From positions 605,547 through 669,546 of the forward strand of contig JAANYP010004711.1 in the NCBI GenBank assembly GCA_020465985.1: 64,000 nucleotides of DNA, read 5' to 3'. The notes beneath the pieces were generated by a model. That model ran no database searches. It had not been told where the DNA came from and saw only the letters and a list, made by a program, of their open reading frames with translations. Positions 11,190-21,529 of this stretch are shown one piece after another; within the stretch, counting starts at the first letter, position 1, and the number at the start of each line of letters is the position of its first letter. The stretch is from Centrapalus pauciflorus. Its lineage: Eukaryota; Streptophyta; Magnoliopsida; Asterales; Asteraceae. The translations under genes were made by a program, and so were the position numbers.

Positions 11190-11836
11190 TTCAAAAAATT
11201 GTGCAAACTCGACATTCTTTTAAAAACTATTTGTTTTCGAACTTAAACAATTTATTTTTAAAAATGAATTTAAAACAAATCTTTCAAACTTATTAAAGTT
11301 CGAATACAATTAAATTTAAGTTCGTTTTATAAATTAAATTCGAAATGATTTACGTTCGAAGACAACAAGTTCGAAAGCTTGCAAGTTCGAGAAACCCTAC
11401 GATCTTCTGACAAGTTCGAATCAAATCAAATTCGAAATCCAACTAGGTTCGAATCCCAGACGACTTTGAATCCTCTGACAACTTCGAATGCTCTGACAAG
11501 TTCGAAACCCAATTAAATTAGAAAAACCCTAAAACAAATTCGTGAGGAGCGTATTCTGACAAGTTCGAAGAACCCTAATACACCCCATATGTTCGAGCGC
11601 CACAAGTTCGAGAAACAGCAAAAAATTCATTTTTTTTCAAGATTTTAGATTAAACCAATGTTTTTATGATTAAAAACACTGATTTCGACTGAAAAGATGA
11701 ACTAATATGAATTTTTCCCCATAACGTTGCTTGTAGAACTCTGAAAACTTAAAAATGTGTGATTTATCTGGTCAAAACGTCAATAAACCAAAGAATGTTC
11801 GTTGAAACGCGAACAACACGAAGAACACTCGTTATA
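11190..11836 (-). repeat. 5' leader of element B, rich in TTCGAA
   Basis: Untranslated region between PBS and gag. It contains at least eleven TTCGAA hexamers between about 11230 and 11620, often as AAGTTCGAA. The corresponding leader of D and the spacer before D's ORF3 show the same enrichment. No coding sequence is visible. Confidence 0.75.
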
Positions 11837-11848
11837 TCTCTGATACCA
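11837..11848 (-). other. Primer-binding site of element B
   Basis: TGGTATCAGAGA on the minus strand, initiator-Met tRNA type with the last base changed, two bases inside the LTR end at 11851. Confidence 0.9.
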
Positions 11849-11850
11849 TT

Positions 11851-12469
11851 TGTAAGGTCACCTTTGTCATGGATCTAATCTTGACGCGACGCCGTCTAAC
11901 GAGTGTGGAATCCTCGTTAGTGGCTTAACGGATCGATCACGCACGGAAACCGGAGACAAACACAAGGATAGCCGATACAACGAACGACCCCACACAGTGT
12001 ATTTCTCCAAAACAGACTCTCTGAAATGTTCTAGCTCGCACGTGCACTTGCAAAAGCTCTGAAACTCGTATTTCTCAAAAGTCTCTAAATAAAACAAATT
12101 AACATCTAATTATACTAATTAAGTTCGAACGTAACTAATTAAGTTCGTTTAGGCCCGAGCCCTTAAACTTGTCCAATACCCTACAAACTTAACTTCACTA
12201 AGTTCGTCTGGGTTTGGATAAGTTCGAACCTTATCCTAGAACATATCTTAGAACTTATCCTAGAACTTATACTAGAACTTATCCTAGAACTTATTGTAGA
12301 ACTGATCCTAGAACTTATCATGATAGTCTAAAACTTAACATGCAAATGTAGACATCATAAATAAATGTGAATTAACACACATAACTTGTATTAATAAAGC
12401 TTCATCTATTACAAATGACTATGTATTACATATCTAGACTGCTATCATCACACAGGGTGTACCAATACA
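11851..12469 (-). repeat. 5' LTR of element B (619 bp)
   Basis: On the minus strand it begins TGTATTGGTACACCC at 12469 and ends GGTGACCTTACA at 11851, followed by the PBS. The start has drifted from the family's TGTTAGTGCACCC. Position 12470 onward has no similarity to the LTR. Confidence 0.88.
12235..12318 (-). repeat. Seven-unit 12-bp repeat in the 5' LTR of B
   Basis: Seven contiguous 12-bp units based on CCTAGAACTTAT (plus-strand reading). The position in U3 is the same as the TTGAACTTATCT array of the solo LTR, but the unit sequence differs, so arrays have re-amplified independently. Confidence 0.88.
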
Positions 12470-13838
12470 TTCATAAGATTCTTTTAACTCTGATATTGCA
12501 TCAAACTGACTGATTACGCCTATATATTGTTTCCATAGTCTAATCATAGCCAGAAGACCTAATCAAGAAGCAAACCATCTGTAGTGTGTGTGGGTGATGG
12601 CCTTTTGGTCTATCTAGGCAAGAAGAGTCAGTTCTAACAGAATTCTGACAGGATCGAGTAAAGATAAAATGTAAATGAGAGGGGTATATTCACAGGATAT
12701 GGTGGTGTATAAGCTCATGCTTTCTCTATAAAAGCTAGTTGAATATACTCTGAAAAGTGAGCCGAAGGGAGATCAGTTGAAAAATGCTGAGAGCTAAAAA
12801 TTGAAAAGGCTTTGAATAAAACATAATCATATCTACACTGTGTCGGCTAGGTAACCTACATAATATATCAAGCCCTAGGCGACTTGATATTGAAAAAGAT
12901 TTTATGGACCCAGTGATGCATGCACTTGTAGGACACATCGAGTCTTACAGGTTGTGTGACTATAAACTACTAGTTGTAGTTGACTAAGTCAAAACAAATA
13001 AAAGTGATTTTTTCATGATAAAGGATTTCACGATGACTATTTGGAAATCCTATCAATGTTAACAACACGCCAACACTGAACATTGGTTGCATAGATTATG
13101 TCATTTATGGAAAAAGGAATTCTATGTGGACTTCGACTCATTACAAATGAAAGTGTTTCATTTTTTTCAAGTCAAGTTGAAAAGCATTGACTTTGTTTCC
13201 GTGAGGAGAGTGTATCATTTTGAGGGGGAGTGATAGATTTGTCTAAATTAAGGGGACAGATCATATTTGTAAGAGAAGTATAGTTTTGAGGGGAAAGAGT
13301 AGTTTGTGTTATTTCAGAGTTTATAATTCTGAGTTGTAATTTTTGTTGTATTTTTTAGAGGGAGAAATGTAGTGTTTCTACATGTATTCATTTCTGTTAT
13401 TGTAATTTCACTGCATCTTCGTCTCTAAAGATTTTTCATGATGCTCATAACTCTTATGATCATCATGAGGGTAAAAAGTTGAATTTCAGAGACATCGGCT
13501 AAAGAGTTTTGTTCATGTTCAAGCAGGTGAATTATTGAAAGAATATTTGTTGTTTTGATTCATCGAGGGGGAGAATCGATTAAAGTTCATGTTTCAAAGG
13601 GGAAAGTATTAGTTTCTGAAGATAGAATAGATCAGATCAGAGGAGAAGTGATATGAAGATGAGAGAGACACTGGAAAAAAATGTTCATGTTGAAGATGTT
13701 ATTCGAAGACTTAGAGATCAGAGAGTAGAAAAGATGGAAGAGTTAAAGATCAAGTCATGAAGATTGTTTTTGAATTCTTGGAGATCTTTAGATTTTCATT
13801 ATTTGTTCGTATTTGTAAAGTCCTTGCAATGTTCATCT
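12470..13838. other. Unassigned degenerate sequence, no gene recognised
   Basis: No frame of recognisable coding sequence. Purine-rich words of the kind found before copia 3' LTRs occur on the plus strand (GAGGGGGAGTGATAG near 13223; GAGGGGGAGAATCG near 13563), and the segment ends in a stronger tract at 13839. I read it as the decayed 3' end of one or more LTR elements, or non-coding sequence from a host spacer. The family cannot be named. Confidence 0.4.
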
Positions 13839-14098
13839 CAAAGGGGGAGATTGTTTGATACAAAAATATAGAGGTGAAAAACAATATTTTGTAAGTGCAA
13901 GAGCTAAATGTGTCAAGTAGTAGATTTTAGTTTGTAGGAGTACTTAGAAAAATTCTAAGGGAATTTTCATTAAGAAACAACTCTTGAGTTAGACCTCTCA
14001 TACTTGTGTGTATTGTAAGGTGTATTTGAGAGCCAATCATTCAATAGAAGGAACATTTATGCATAATGTGTTTAATCTACTAGATCCAAGTTTTATCA
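13839..14098 (+). repeat. PPT plus candidate short LTR before element C
   Basis: CAAAGGGGGAGAT (13839-13851) is followed by TGTTTGATAC at 13852 and a segment ending TTTTATCA at 14098, TG...CA bounded and 247 bp long. A decayed PBS of element C follows four bases later. If this is C's 5' LTR, the PPT before it belongs to another internal region. If it is another element's 3' LTR, C has lost its own. No second copy is in the window to decide. Confidence 0.4.
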
Positions 14099-14102
14099 AG
14101 TT

Positions 14103-14114
14103 TGGTATTAATGC
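14103..14114 (+). other. Decayed primer-binding site of element C
   Basis: TGGTATTAATGC differs from TGGTATCAGAGC at three positions. The following CACTAGTTTGAG aligns with CAGTAGTTTGAG after the intact PBS of element F, which supports the call. Confidence 0.6.
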
Positions 14115-14298
14115 ACTAGTTTGAGTGAATCTAAGTATTATGCGTAATACTTGATCTCAAACTAGAGCAATACTATATGTATCAATCATAGTAGGTGGCT
14201 TGAACTAAGATAAGATATAGACATTGTTATGATGGGAAAAAGGGTACATCGATACTAAGTCTTAAACTAAATATTATTTGGTTTACATTTTTAGTAAG

Positions 14299-15465
14299 AT
14301 GTTTGGACAGTGAGGATTTCTTGATAACATGATTTGAGATGATGCAACAACTGTTGGTACAAAACAACGGACAAGAAAATAAAATGATTCAAGAACCGTT
14401 GCAAGCTCGTGAAGGCTAAACCCAAAAGAATGACTAATCGAAATAACAAACGTAAAGAAAAACAAGTCCAAAATGAACAAGAACCAGACTCAAATAACTC
14501 AAATAATAATGCTCATGTTGAACAACCAAAGGGCTGTAAGATTAAGTATATAAAGGCTAGGGATGCCCTAAGGTTTGAAGGCATCGTAGACCCTATCCAG
14601 ACTCTAAATTGGATCAGTCATAGTCAGGTTATATTCAGTATATCCGAATTCTTAGATTTAAAGAAGGTGACGTACGCAAAAACCTTATTTTTTGGTGCGG
14701 CCCGTGCATTGTGGAAAACTCATAAGAGTATCTACGGGGAAGCTGTAATAAATACTTTGGACTCTTAGCAGTTCCTCGACATGTTCAATGCAAAATGCTG
14801 CCCAGCTGATCAACATGATAAAATGGAGATGCAATACTCAGGGCAACAAGACAGTAGACGACTACGAACATGAAATCTCTAGACTCTGCGGGTATTCTTC
14901 ATACTAGGTGGAAACTGAAGAAATGAAAATGAATAATTGCCGAAGTGATTTAAATCCCAAGTATTTGCAACAGATGTGTGGCCTAAAGTTTAATATGTAG
15001 CTTAAGATGGTTGAAGCGGCTCGTACTCGAAAGTGAACATTTATAATTAGGCGGCCAACCCGACAGTACTCAAATAAACTAGACATGTCCTTCCCCACCG
15101 AAGAAGAAACGATTCTTTCGACTCTTTGGTTCACGCAAATCAAAACAACGATCGTTACAGTTCAGCTCACAACAAGAAGCTAAATCTTATTCAATTCAAT
15201 CGGAACAACGTGTGTGTAAGAGATGTAAGAATTTACATCTAGGGCAGTGCAATCCTAATGATGTGACATGTTATGCTTGTGGTCAAATAGGCCACAGTGG
15301 CGAGGGTTGTCTACGGGGAGGCAACGACTGTTCTAAATGTGGAAATCAGGAGCACTTTGCGTATTAGTGTCAATCAAGGCCAAGATCTCAGGTACAGTCA
15401 TCAGCGAAAGGATCGATACAGAAAAGCATAGCTACGACACAATTGACCAGGACTAGGGCATTGTA
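14299..15465 (+). pseudogene. gag: Gag of element C
   Basis: Start chosen at ATGTTTGGA by alignment with F's gag. It contains a charged N-terminus (RNNKRKEKQVQNEQE), the gag domain (LNWISHSQVIFSISEFLDLKKVTYAKTLF, interrupted soon after by a stop at about 14766) and a zinc-knuckle region at 15211-15370: CKRCKNLHLGQC, CYACGQIGHSGEGC and CSKCGNQEHFAY with a stop before the last Cys. The function by family is capsid and RNA binding. Many stops and frameshifts show long inactivity. Confidence 0.8.
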
Positions 15466-16428
15466 GATCATGGTTGGAGGCATAGGATACATCAGACATA
15501 GTAACTGGTACATACTTGCTAATTTCAAATACGGTTCGCATCTTATTTGATTATGGTGCTAGTCGTTCCTTTATTTTGACTACTTTGGCACGTCAATTAT
15601 CCAATAATCCTTCCAATTTATCTACTATCCTTGATATTGAAACAACCAACATCAATTTTGTTAAGGTTGATTTTGTCTACCAGAACTTTAATGTACTCTT
15701 TAATGATATTATTTTCAATTTTGATCTTATCCGGACTCCTCTAAAAGAAATTGATGTAACTATTAGCATGGACTGGTTAGTCAACAACGAAGCTAAAATT
15801 GTTTACAAATGACGTATGATCGTGATTAAATCAATAGACGGGCGTATACTGCAAATTAGTGAAGGTGCTCGGTTTTTCATCTCTACAGAATAAGCATGCA
15901 AGTATTTATCCAAGAGACATGAATCTTATCTCTATTATGTCAGAAAGTAAGAAGAAATCCAAAGTTGATGTCCCTATCATCTATGAGTTTCCAGGCATAT
16001 TAAAGAATATATTTTTGGAGTACCACCTGAATGCTAAGTTGAATTTGGAATTGATTTGATTCTAGACGCGACTCCAATAGCCCGAGATCCATATAGACTT
16101 GCACATGCAGAGATGCAGGAAATGTCAAAACAAATACAAGAATTGTTAGAGAAGGGTTATATCCGACGAAGTTCATCTCCATGGGGTGCACCGGTTCCAT
16201 TTGTCAACAAGAAAGATGGAACCTTCCACATGTGCATTGACAATAAGGAGTTATAGAAGGTCACTATAAAGAATAAATTTCATCTACCAAGAAGTGATGA
16301 TCTCTTTGATCAATTTCAAGGAGGAAACTATTTCTCGAAGATTTATCTTCGTTCGGTATCATCAGTTAAAATCTAAAGAAGATGAAGTTTTGAAAACAAC
16401 ATTCCGAACAAGATACAGGCATTATGAA
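15466..16428 (+). pseudogene. pol: Protease and N-terminal RT of element C
   Basis: An aspartic protease remnant spans 15516-15812: ILFDYGASRSF, where the usual second active-site residue (Ser/Thr) is Tyr, and the later ISMDWLVNNEAKIVY matches the family's GMDWL motif. RT begins about 15900 (YEFPGILKNIFLEYH, then PIARDPYRLAHAEMQEM, GYIRRSSSPWGAPVPFV, KKDGTFHMCIDNKEL). After a stop it continues to YFSKIYLRS and RTRYRHYE, where D interrupts. The catalytic FVDD lies in the right part at 50240. Confidence 0.85.
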
Positions 16429-17006
16429 TGTTAGTGCACCCTGTGTGACGATAACAGTCTAAGTATAGACATATTGTGTAAAAGTCAATTTGATTGCTAT
16501 TCCATATTAACAAGTGTTTAATATATGTTTGATTATGTATGTTTGATATTGATTGTTTGTATGTTTGAACTTGGTGTAATGTGTTACAATAAGTTCAAAC
16601 ATAAGTTCAAGGTAAGTTCAAACATAATTTCAAAGATAAGTTCGAACATAAGTTTGAAGCATGATATTCGAATTTGTAGAGGACAAGTTTGAAAGGCCTT
16701 GGGCTTATTCAAACTTGTCCTAGGCAAATGCGAACTGAGTGTTATAATTAAGGGATAATTCTATTAATTAACAAGTTTGGTAGAAGTTTAATTAGAGCTT
16801 AGGCAAAAGGCGATCTCGAACTTGCAAGTTTCAGAGTGTTTGTTCTTGGAGAGAATCATGTGTCAGGGCGTTCAGTTGTTCGTCTATCAATGTGTGTGTC
16901 TCCGATGTTTCGTGTGCGTGGTCTATCCGTCAAGTCGCAAATGAGGATTCCACACTCGTTGGACGGTGTCGCGTCAAGCTAGGATCCGTAGCTAGGCGAC
17001 CTTACA
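16429..17006 (+). repeat. 5' LTR of element D (578 bp)
   Basis: Starts TGTTAGTGCACCC and ends GGCGACCTTACA, directly followed by the PBS. It contains six 12-bp U3 repeat units at 16589-16659. The 3' half (TTCAGAGTGTTTGTTCTTGGAGAG onward in part) is better conserved with the 3' LTR than the U3 part. Confidence 0.93.
16589..16659 (+). repeat. Six-unit 12-bp repeat in the 5' LTR of D
   Basis: Units based on ATAAGTTCAAAC, one of them 11 bp. The 3' LTR of the same element has only four units (49760-49807), so units have been lost or gained since integration or during reverse transcription. Confidence 0.88.
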
Positions 17007-17008
17007 AG

Positions 17009-17020
17009 TGGTATCAGAGT
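17009..17020 (+). other. Primer-binding site of element D
   Basis: TGGTATCAGAGT, initiator-Met tRNA type, two bases after the LTR end. Confidence 0.92.
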
Positions 17021-17619
17021 CATTAGGGTGTTTGTGGTGTTCTTTGTGTTCACAAGCAACATCTGTGGTTTCTTGACGTTTTTGGACGGAAAAATCACTT
17101 TTTGGGTTAATTTTTCAAGTTATTCAAGCAGGATAACAGGGAAAAGTTCATATTAGTTCATCATTTTGGTTGAAATCATAGTTTTTAATCCTAAAAACTT
17201 TGGTTTAAACTGAAAAATTGAAAAAAAAATCAAACTTTTGGCCGTTTTTCGAACTTGCGGCGCTCGAACATAAGGGGGTATTTGGGTTTGTTCGAATTTT
17301 GTCAGAAATTCGAATATGTCAAAAAATACGCTCCTTTCGAAGTTGCTTTAGGGTTTGATTCGAAGTTGACTGCCCTTCAAATTTGCTCCTATTCGAACTT
17401 ACCTATATTGGAATTTAACATAAATTTCGACTTTGCATTTATTCGAATTTGTTGATTTCAAACTTAATCTCGAATTTAATATCAAACGAATTTTATATTT
17501 ATCAAATTCGAACTTACACAAGTTCGAAAGGGTAAATTTAAATTAAGTTCAAATTAAATTAATTAAGTTCAAATTCAAAAAGTTTAGAAACAATAACAAG
17601 TTTACAAAAGTTTATTGAA
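17021..17619 (+). repeat. 5' leader of element D, rich in TTCGAA
   Basis: Untranslated leader with about nine TTCGAA words between 17240 and 17540, mostly in the form TTCGAACTTG or TTCGAATTTG. It matches the leader of B in character, not closely in sequence. No gene is present. Confidence 0.75.
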
Positions 17620-17774
17620 ATGGATCATGAAGTCGGGAAGGCGAATTCTCCACCCTAGCTGATGAAGTTGGAAGATTATTACTAGTGGAAGGATAGGTTT
17701 GCCGACTTTGCTCGCTTTAATGATATGCGGATGTGGATTTGTATCGACAAGGGATACATTCCACCGACTCACGA
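17620..17774 (+). pseudogene. gag: Gag of element D, first 50 codons
   Basis: Starts MDHEVGKANSPP (same start as B) and reads LMKLEDYY, KDRFADFARFNDMRMWICI and GYIPPT with two stops. It is interrupted by element E after CACGA (17770-17774). The next codons (HEFEGRQRV) follow E at 27705, where CACGA is repeated. Confidence 0.88.
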
Positions 17775-18402
17775 TGTCAAGATCAAAATCACTACCTAAG
17801 ATTAACTGGTTTAAATTAATCAGAGTGTAAACCAATAACCTTGTATTGAATCAAAGTCCAATTAAGAAGTTTACGGAATAACACTTAACTATTTTAAGAA
17901 AAACTTTCAAAACAAATAATCACACAAATACAATCAATAATCAAAAATCATTTGTATTGCCAAACTCAACGATTACAATCACCTCTAATCTGTTTGATTA
18001 GACGAAGAACACAGATTGTTCTTAGGGTTTTACAACCTTAGAGGCTTATGAAAACTTAATCAGAAAGACAATTACAACTGAATAAACTTGTACGTGCAGA
18101 CTTACAATAGAAAAACCTATTCTATGTATATATATTGCTTTCTGATTTGTTTCCTTGAAAAACTCTGATTTCTATGATAGTAGATATGCTTGAATTTTCA
18201 AAATATATATTTTCCTGAATATCAGCACTTTCTGTTTATTGAGCTGTTGAGCAGCTTGAGTTTGAACACTGGCAGCTTGAACTTTTAAACTAGCAGCTCG
18301 AACTTTTCAACTAACAACTTGAACTTTGTACTTACACAGAAAATCTACTAATAGTTTGAGAAATCTAACTACAGCTTGACATACTTAGAATATGTCCCAA
18401 CA
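17775..18402 (-). repeat. 3' LTR of element E (628 bp)
   Basis: Plus-strand reading TGTCAAGATC...CCCAACA. On the sense strand it begins TGTTGGGACAT. It includes a TATATATA box on the sense strand near 18127 and a cluster of CAGCTTGA words at 18240-18380. Confidence 0.93.
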
Positions 18403-18416
18403 ATCTCACCCTAACT
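18403..18416 (-). other. Polypurine tract of element E (mutated)
   Basis: On the sense strand CAGTTAGGGTGAGAT precedes the LTR. The homologous tract of G reads TTAGGGGGAGAT, so a G-to-T type change interrupts the purines here. Confidence 0.7.
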
Positions 18417-18507
18417 GAAATTCTTTACACAATACTTTAAGTTTCTATACAAATAAGGAAATAAAACAAAGTAAAACTGTTATCTACAAACAAAGGCATC
18501 CAAAAAC

Positions 18508-21292
18508 TTACAGTTTAGAAAGTTTCTGATTAACTATCTTCAAAAATTCTCTTTTCAATTCTTCTCTGTCACAGTATATCTTCACTGTGCTCATTTGTAC
18601 CAGCCATGCCCTTGGAAGATCAAAGAATTCAAAATTGAAGAACATGCTGGATCCATTTGCAAATTTGAGTTTGTATGTCTTTGATTTCACATACAGATGA
18701 ATTTGTGCAATCTTCATCTCCTTGGCATCCTCTATATCCTTTTTGATTGACTCTGGATCAAAAATGCTTTTTAAATCTTTGATAGCTTGTTTGACTTGTG
18801 GAAGTGAAGACCTGACTTGACTCACAGACCCAACATGATGCATTCTGGTAAGCTCATCTTTGGTCATCCCTTGCACTATGTGCATTAAACTCTTATATTC
18901 TTCCTCAGGACCAGCTTCTCTTCTGACTACAAAATGGTATTTTAAGTCAATGCCATCCATTGACTTAGCATACCAGTATGTAATAGGAGGTTTTGAGAAG
19001 TCATGCTAGTCGAGGGTCTTTTCAATTTCCATTACCTTCTGAAGTTGGTGATCAAACAGCACCCTTTTCACCTGATCAAGCTTTGCTTGAGAGATTGCTT
19101 CTGTTTGAGGATTATTAGCAACAGCTTGAACGGGTGGAGAAGGATCACTGACACCAGCTTGACTTGGTTCCTGTTGGCTTTGGACTTGAGGAGAGACTTT
19201 GGCTATTTTTCATTTTTCTATTTCTTTATCATTAATTTCTTGCAGCCTCTCTGTATTCATGAACTGAGCCATCTTCTTTGGAATTCCGGCTGAATAGGCA
19301 AAATTGATCAAAAACCTTCTGTGCTTTGCCTTTGAATGCCCAATTGGCATTTTCCTTTTCTTCTCATTCTGCTTAACCACAAACCCTCTTAGGTAATCAC
19401 CTAAGGTTTCATCATCTTACATTGGAGCATGAGTTTGCTGGTTCAGAAGTTCATCTTGTTCTTCTGCTAACCGTCTGGCAAATTCAGCATCATGGGCAAC
19501 CTAGGCATCTCTGGATGAAAATTTAAGCTTTGGAGATTCTATGAGGATACCCTTTCCCTAATCCTTAGTTGCAGAAGATGTAGCTTGGACTATATTGACA
19601 GGAGTTTGGCTGCCTTCTTGGATAACTACTCCTGTTGATCTTATGGGAGCAGTTTGAGTTTCTAGGCTAACAGCTTGAGTAGCTGTTGGGACTGTTAGCC
19701 TAGAATCTTGGACTGTTGGAGTAGGAGTTAGAGCTGCTTGGACTGATCTGGGGATCTCCTGATTCTCCCCCTTTTTGGATGCATTGGTTTGGTCAGGAGG
19801 ACCTACAACCTTTTCCATTAGGGTTCGAATCACCTTCTCAAGTTGAATGATCTTATTTTCCATAGTGGGTGAACCCCTTATGAAAATAATCCATTCTCTC
19901 ATTCTGAGCTGCTACTTTCTATTGAAGTGCTCTGATTTGTGCCCCCTGTGTAGCAATAATGGACTGATTATATTCCAATACTGCCACAACAGGTTTCAGC
20001 TAAGGATCCGTTAATAACATAAGTTGCAGACTAGCCTCAAGATCAGCAAAAGTGTGTGGTGTTTGTGATCTATCACTGGCAGGAATTCCAGAAGTAGAAA
20101 CCTCTGGGCCCCTCTGTTCTTGGTTCTGGGGACTTCCAGAAGGTGCTTGCACACCCTCTGTTACCATGGGTGTGGTCTTAATGATGTTGACACTGTCCTG
20201 TGCCTCTTGTGCAGAAACAACAGTAGTGTCAGCCACAGAACCCATATGGACATTCTCTGTTCAGATGTCCACCTCCAAATTGAGGATGGGAGAGTCCTCA
20301 GTGGGTGCCCTTTGGATATTCTATGCAGGAGTGTCCTCCTGCACAGGGACATTTGGCTTTTGTATGTGGGCTGAGGAGGAAGGAGCTCCTGAAACCCTTC
20401 TTATTTTGTATAGTATAAGTGGGCATGACGGATTTACAAAAGGATCAGAGGGATTAATTATATCATGAGGTGTGGGTTGGGGTCCTGGGGGTGAAGCAGT
20501 GATGTTAGGCTGAGCCTGCTCAGGACCCTCTCCTCTGTTTAGTGGATTGATGCCCAACATTGCAGAAGGCAATGGGACATCTACACTCAAAAAATTGGCA
20601 CTTGTTTTTAGAAGACGTTTTATTGTTGGTAAAGAGTGCCTATGGGAAACATGAATCCTTTTGTGTACATTGAAATTACTGCAAGTTCTTGCAATAATTT
20701 CAGTCAAAAATCTAAGATACATAAAAAATTTCTCATGTTTTAGGGCATGATGCGTTAACATACCTTGAAAAATTATATTAGAAAAATTGAACTGTTGGCC
20801 TGTAGATAAACACACTAAGGCAGTGGCTATGTTTGAGGAAAATTCTGACCAACCAGTTCTTTTCGGGCTCATGCATTGTTGGATAATATGTACAAGATAT
20901 TTCCACTTAGGGTAAAAATGAGTTTTAAAGAACGTATAAGAATCAGTAGGGCCCCTATACCCTATAGCAAAAAGGCCTTCATGTAAGGCAGTAAGAGGAA
21001 GATCAGTTATACCTGTTGTATCTTGAAGATGCAAGTGTTGGCGTATGAGATTCTCAGTGATGGTGACAGTGGTTCCATCGATCTTTGACGTCAAAGAAGT
21101 GACTCCATTAATGGTTTGAACAGAGGCATGTTTCCAAAATTGCTCTATATGAGATATGTATATTGTGGGGTTTATGGTAAGAGCATGATGAATATAGGAA
21201 CTTCGAAGGAAGTCCATCATGTCGTGGAATGGTTGAAGGTCAGCGTGTTTGAGAGAATAGGGGAGACAGTTACGTTCTTTGACAAACTCCAT
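18508..21292 (-). pseudogene. ORF3 of element E
   Basis: Third ORF, function unknown, about 930 codons long. It starts MEFVKERNCLPYSLKH at 21292, the same start as in G. N-terminal domain: MDFLRSSYIHHAL, PTIYISHIEQFWKHASVQT, LTSKIDGTTVTITENLIRQ, GYRGPTDSYTFFKTHF, PKWKYLVHIIQQCMSPKRTGW and FNFSNIIFQGML. A Pro-rich linker follows with NRGEGPEQAQ, then a coiled-coil region, a Ser/Thr/Ala/Gln-rich stretch and a C-terminal domain (HFVVRREAGPEEEYKSLMHI, VKSKTYKLKFANGSS). It is broken by a frameshift between 20000 and 19902 and by several stops (for example near 19510 and 19220). No signal peptide or membrane helix is visible. Both domains recur in G, and the N-terminal domain is related to that of D's ORF3. 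Confidence 0.85.
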
Positions 21293-21529
21293 GAATGATC
21301 AATCGGTGATTTTAGGGTTTCAATGAAGTGTGTGTGAGTCGCTCAGAGAGAAAAGAAAGGTCGTGGAAGATATTTTGCAATTGGTAGTTACAACTGAACG
21401 AAACTGGGACATTTAAAGGTTTCGAAAATATCTAATCCCGCGCACACACTTATGGAAGTTACCAAATTGCCCTGCACACTTTGACAGATCAAGTGAAACA
21501 ACTAGCAGTCCGAGAAAATGAACTAGCAT

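Larger units (their letters stand above)
2928..12469 (-). mobile_element. Element B: Ty1/copia (Sirevirus-like) retrotransposon, degenerate
   Basis: Minus-strand copia element with 5' LTR (11851-12469), PBS, gag, pol, a truncated third ORF, a PPT and the start of the 3' LTR (3103 down to 2928, cut by element A). It is the same family as element D: LTR starts, PPT context (CTATCGTCAAGGGGGAG), gag, pol and ORF3 all match. It has two extra disturbances: a solo LTR of its own family inside gag, and a deletion that joins RNase H to ORF3 through a 68-bp LTR fragment. Copia order (integrase before RT) is clear. The RT has the sequence character of the Sirevirus/Maximus lineage, which is a family judgement from memory. 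The flanking target duplication cannot be tested because the left end is outside the window. Confidence 0.92.
14099..16428 (+). mobile_element. Element C: Ty3/gypsy retrotransposon, left part
   Basis: Plus-strand element with decayed PBS, gag, zinc knuckles, protease and the first third of RT. It is interrupted at 16428 by copia element D and continues at 50155. The leader and gag resemble element F closely enough to align (TAGTTTGAG, GAACTAAGATA, ATGTTTGGA). The duplicated ATGAA on both sides of D (16424-16428 and 50155-50159) and the restored RT reading HYEFIVMSFGQTNA prove the join. This is the oldest recognisable element here, full of stops. Confidence 0.9.

Noticed and set aside
12470..13838. 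Host gene or copia RNase H in the unassigned region
   Set aside because: Short stretches could be read as peptides, but no motif or frame held for more than a few codons.
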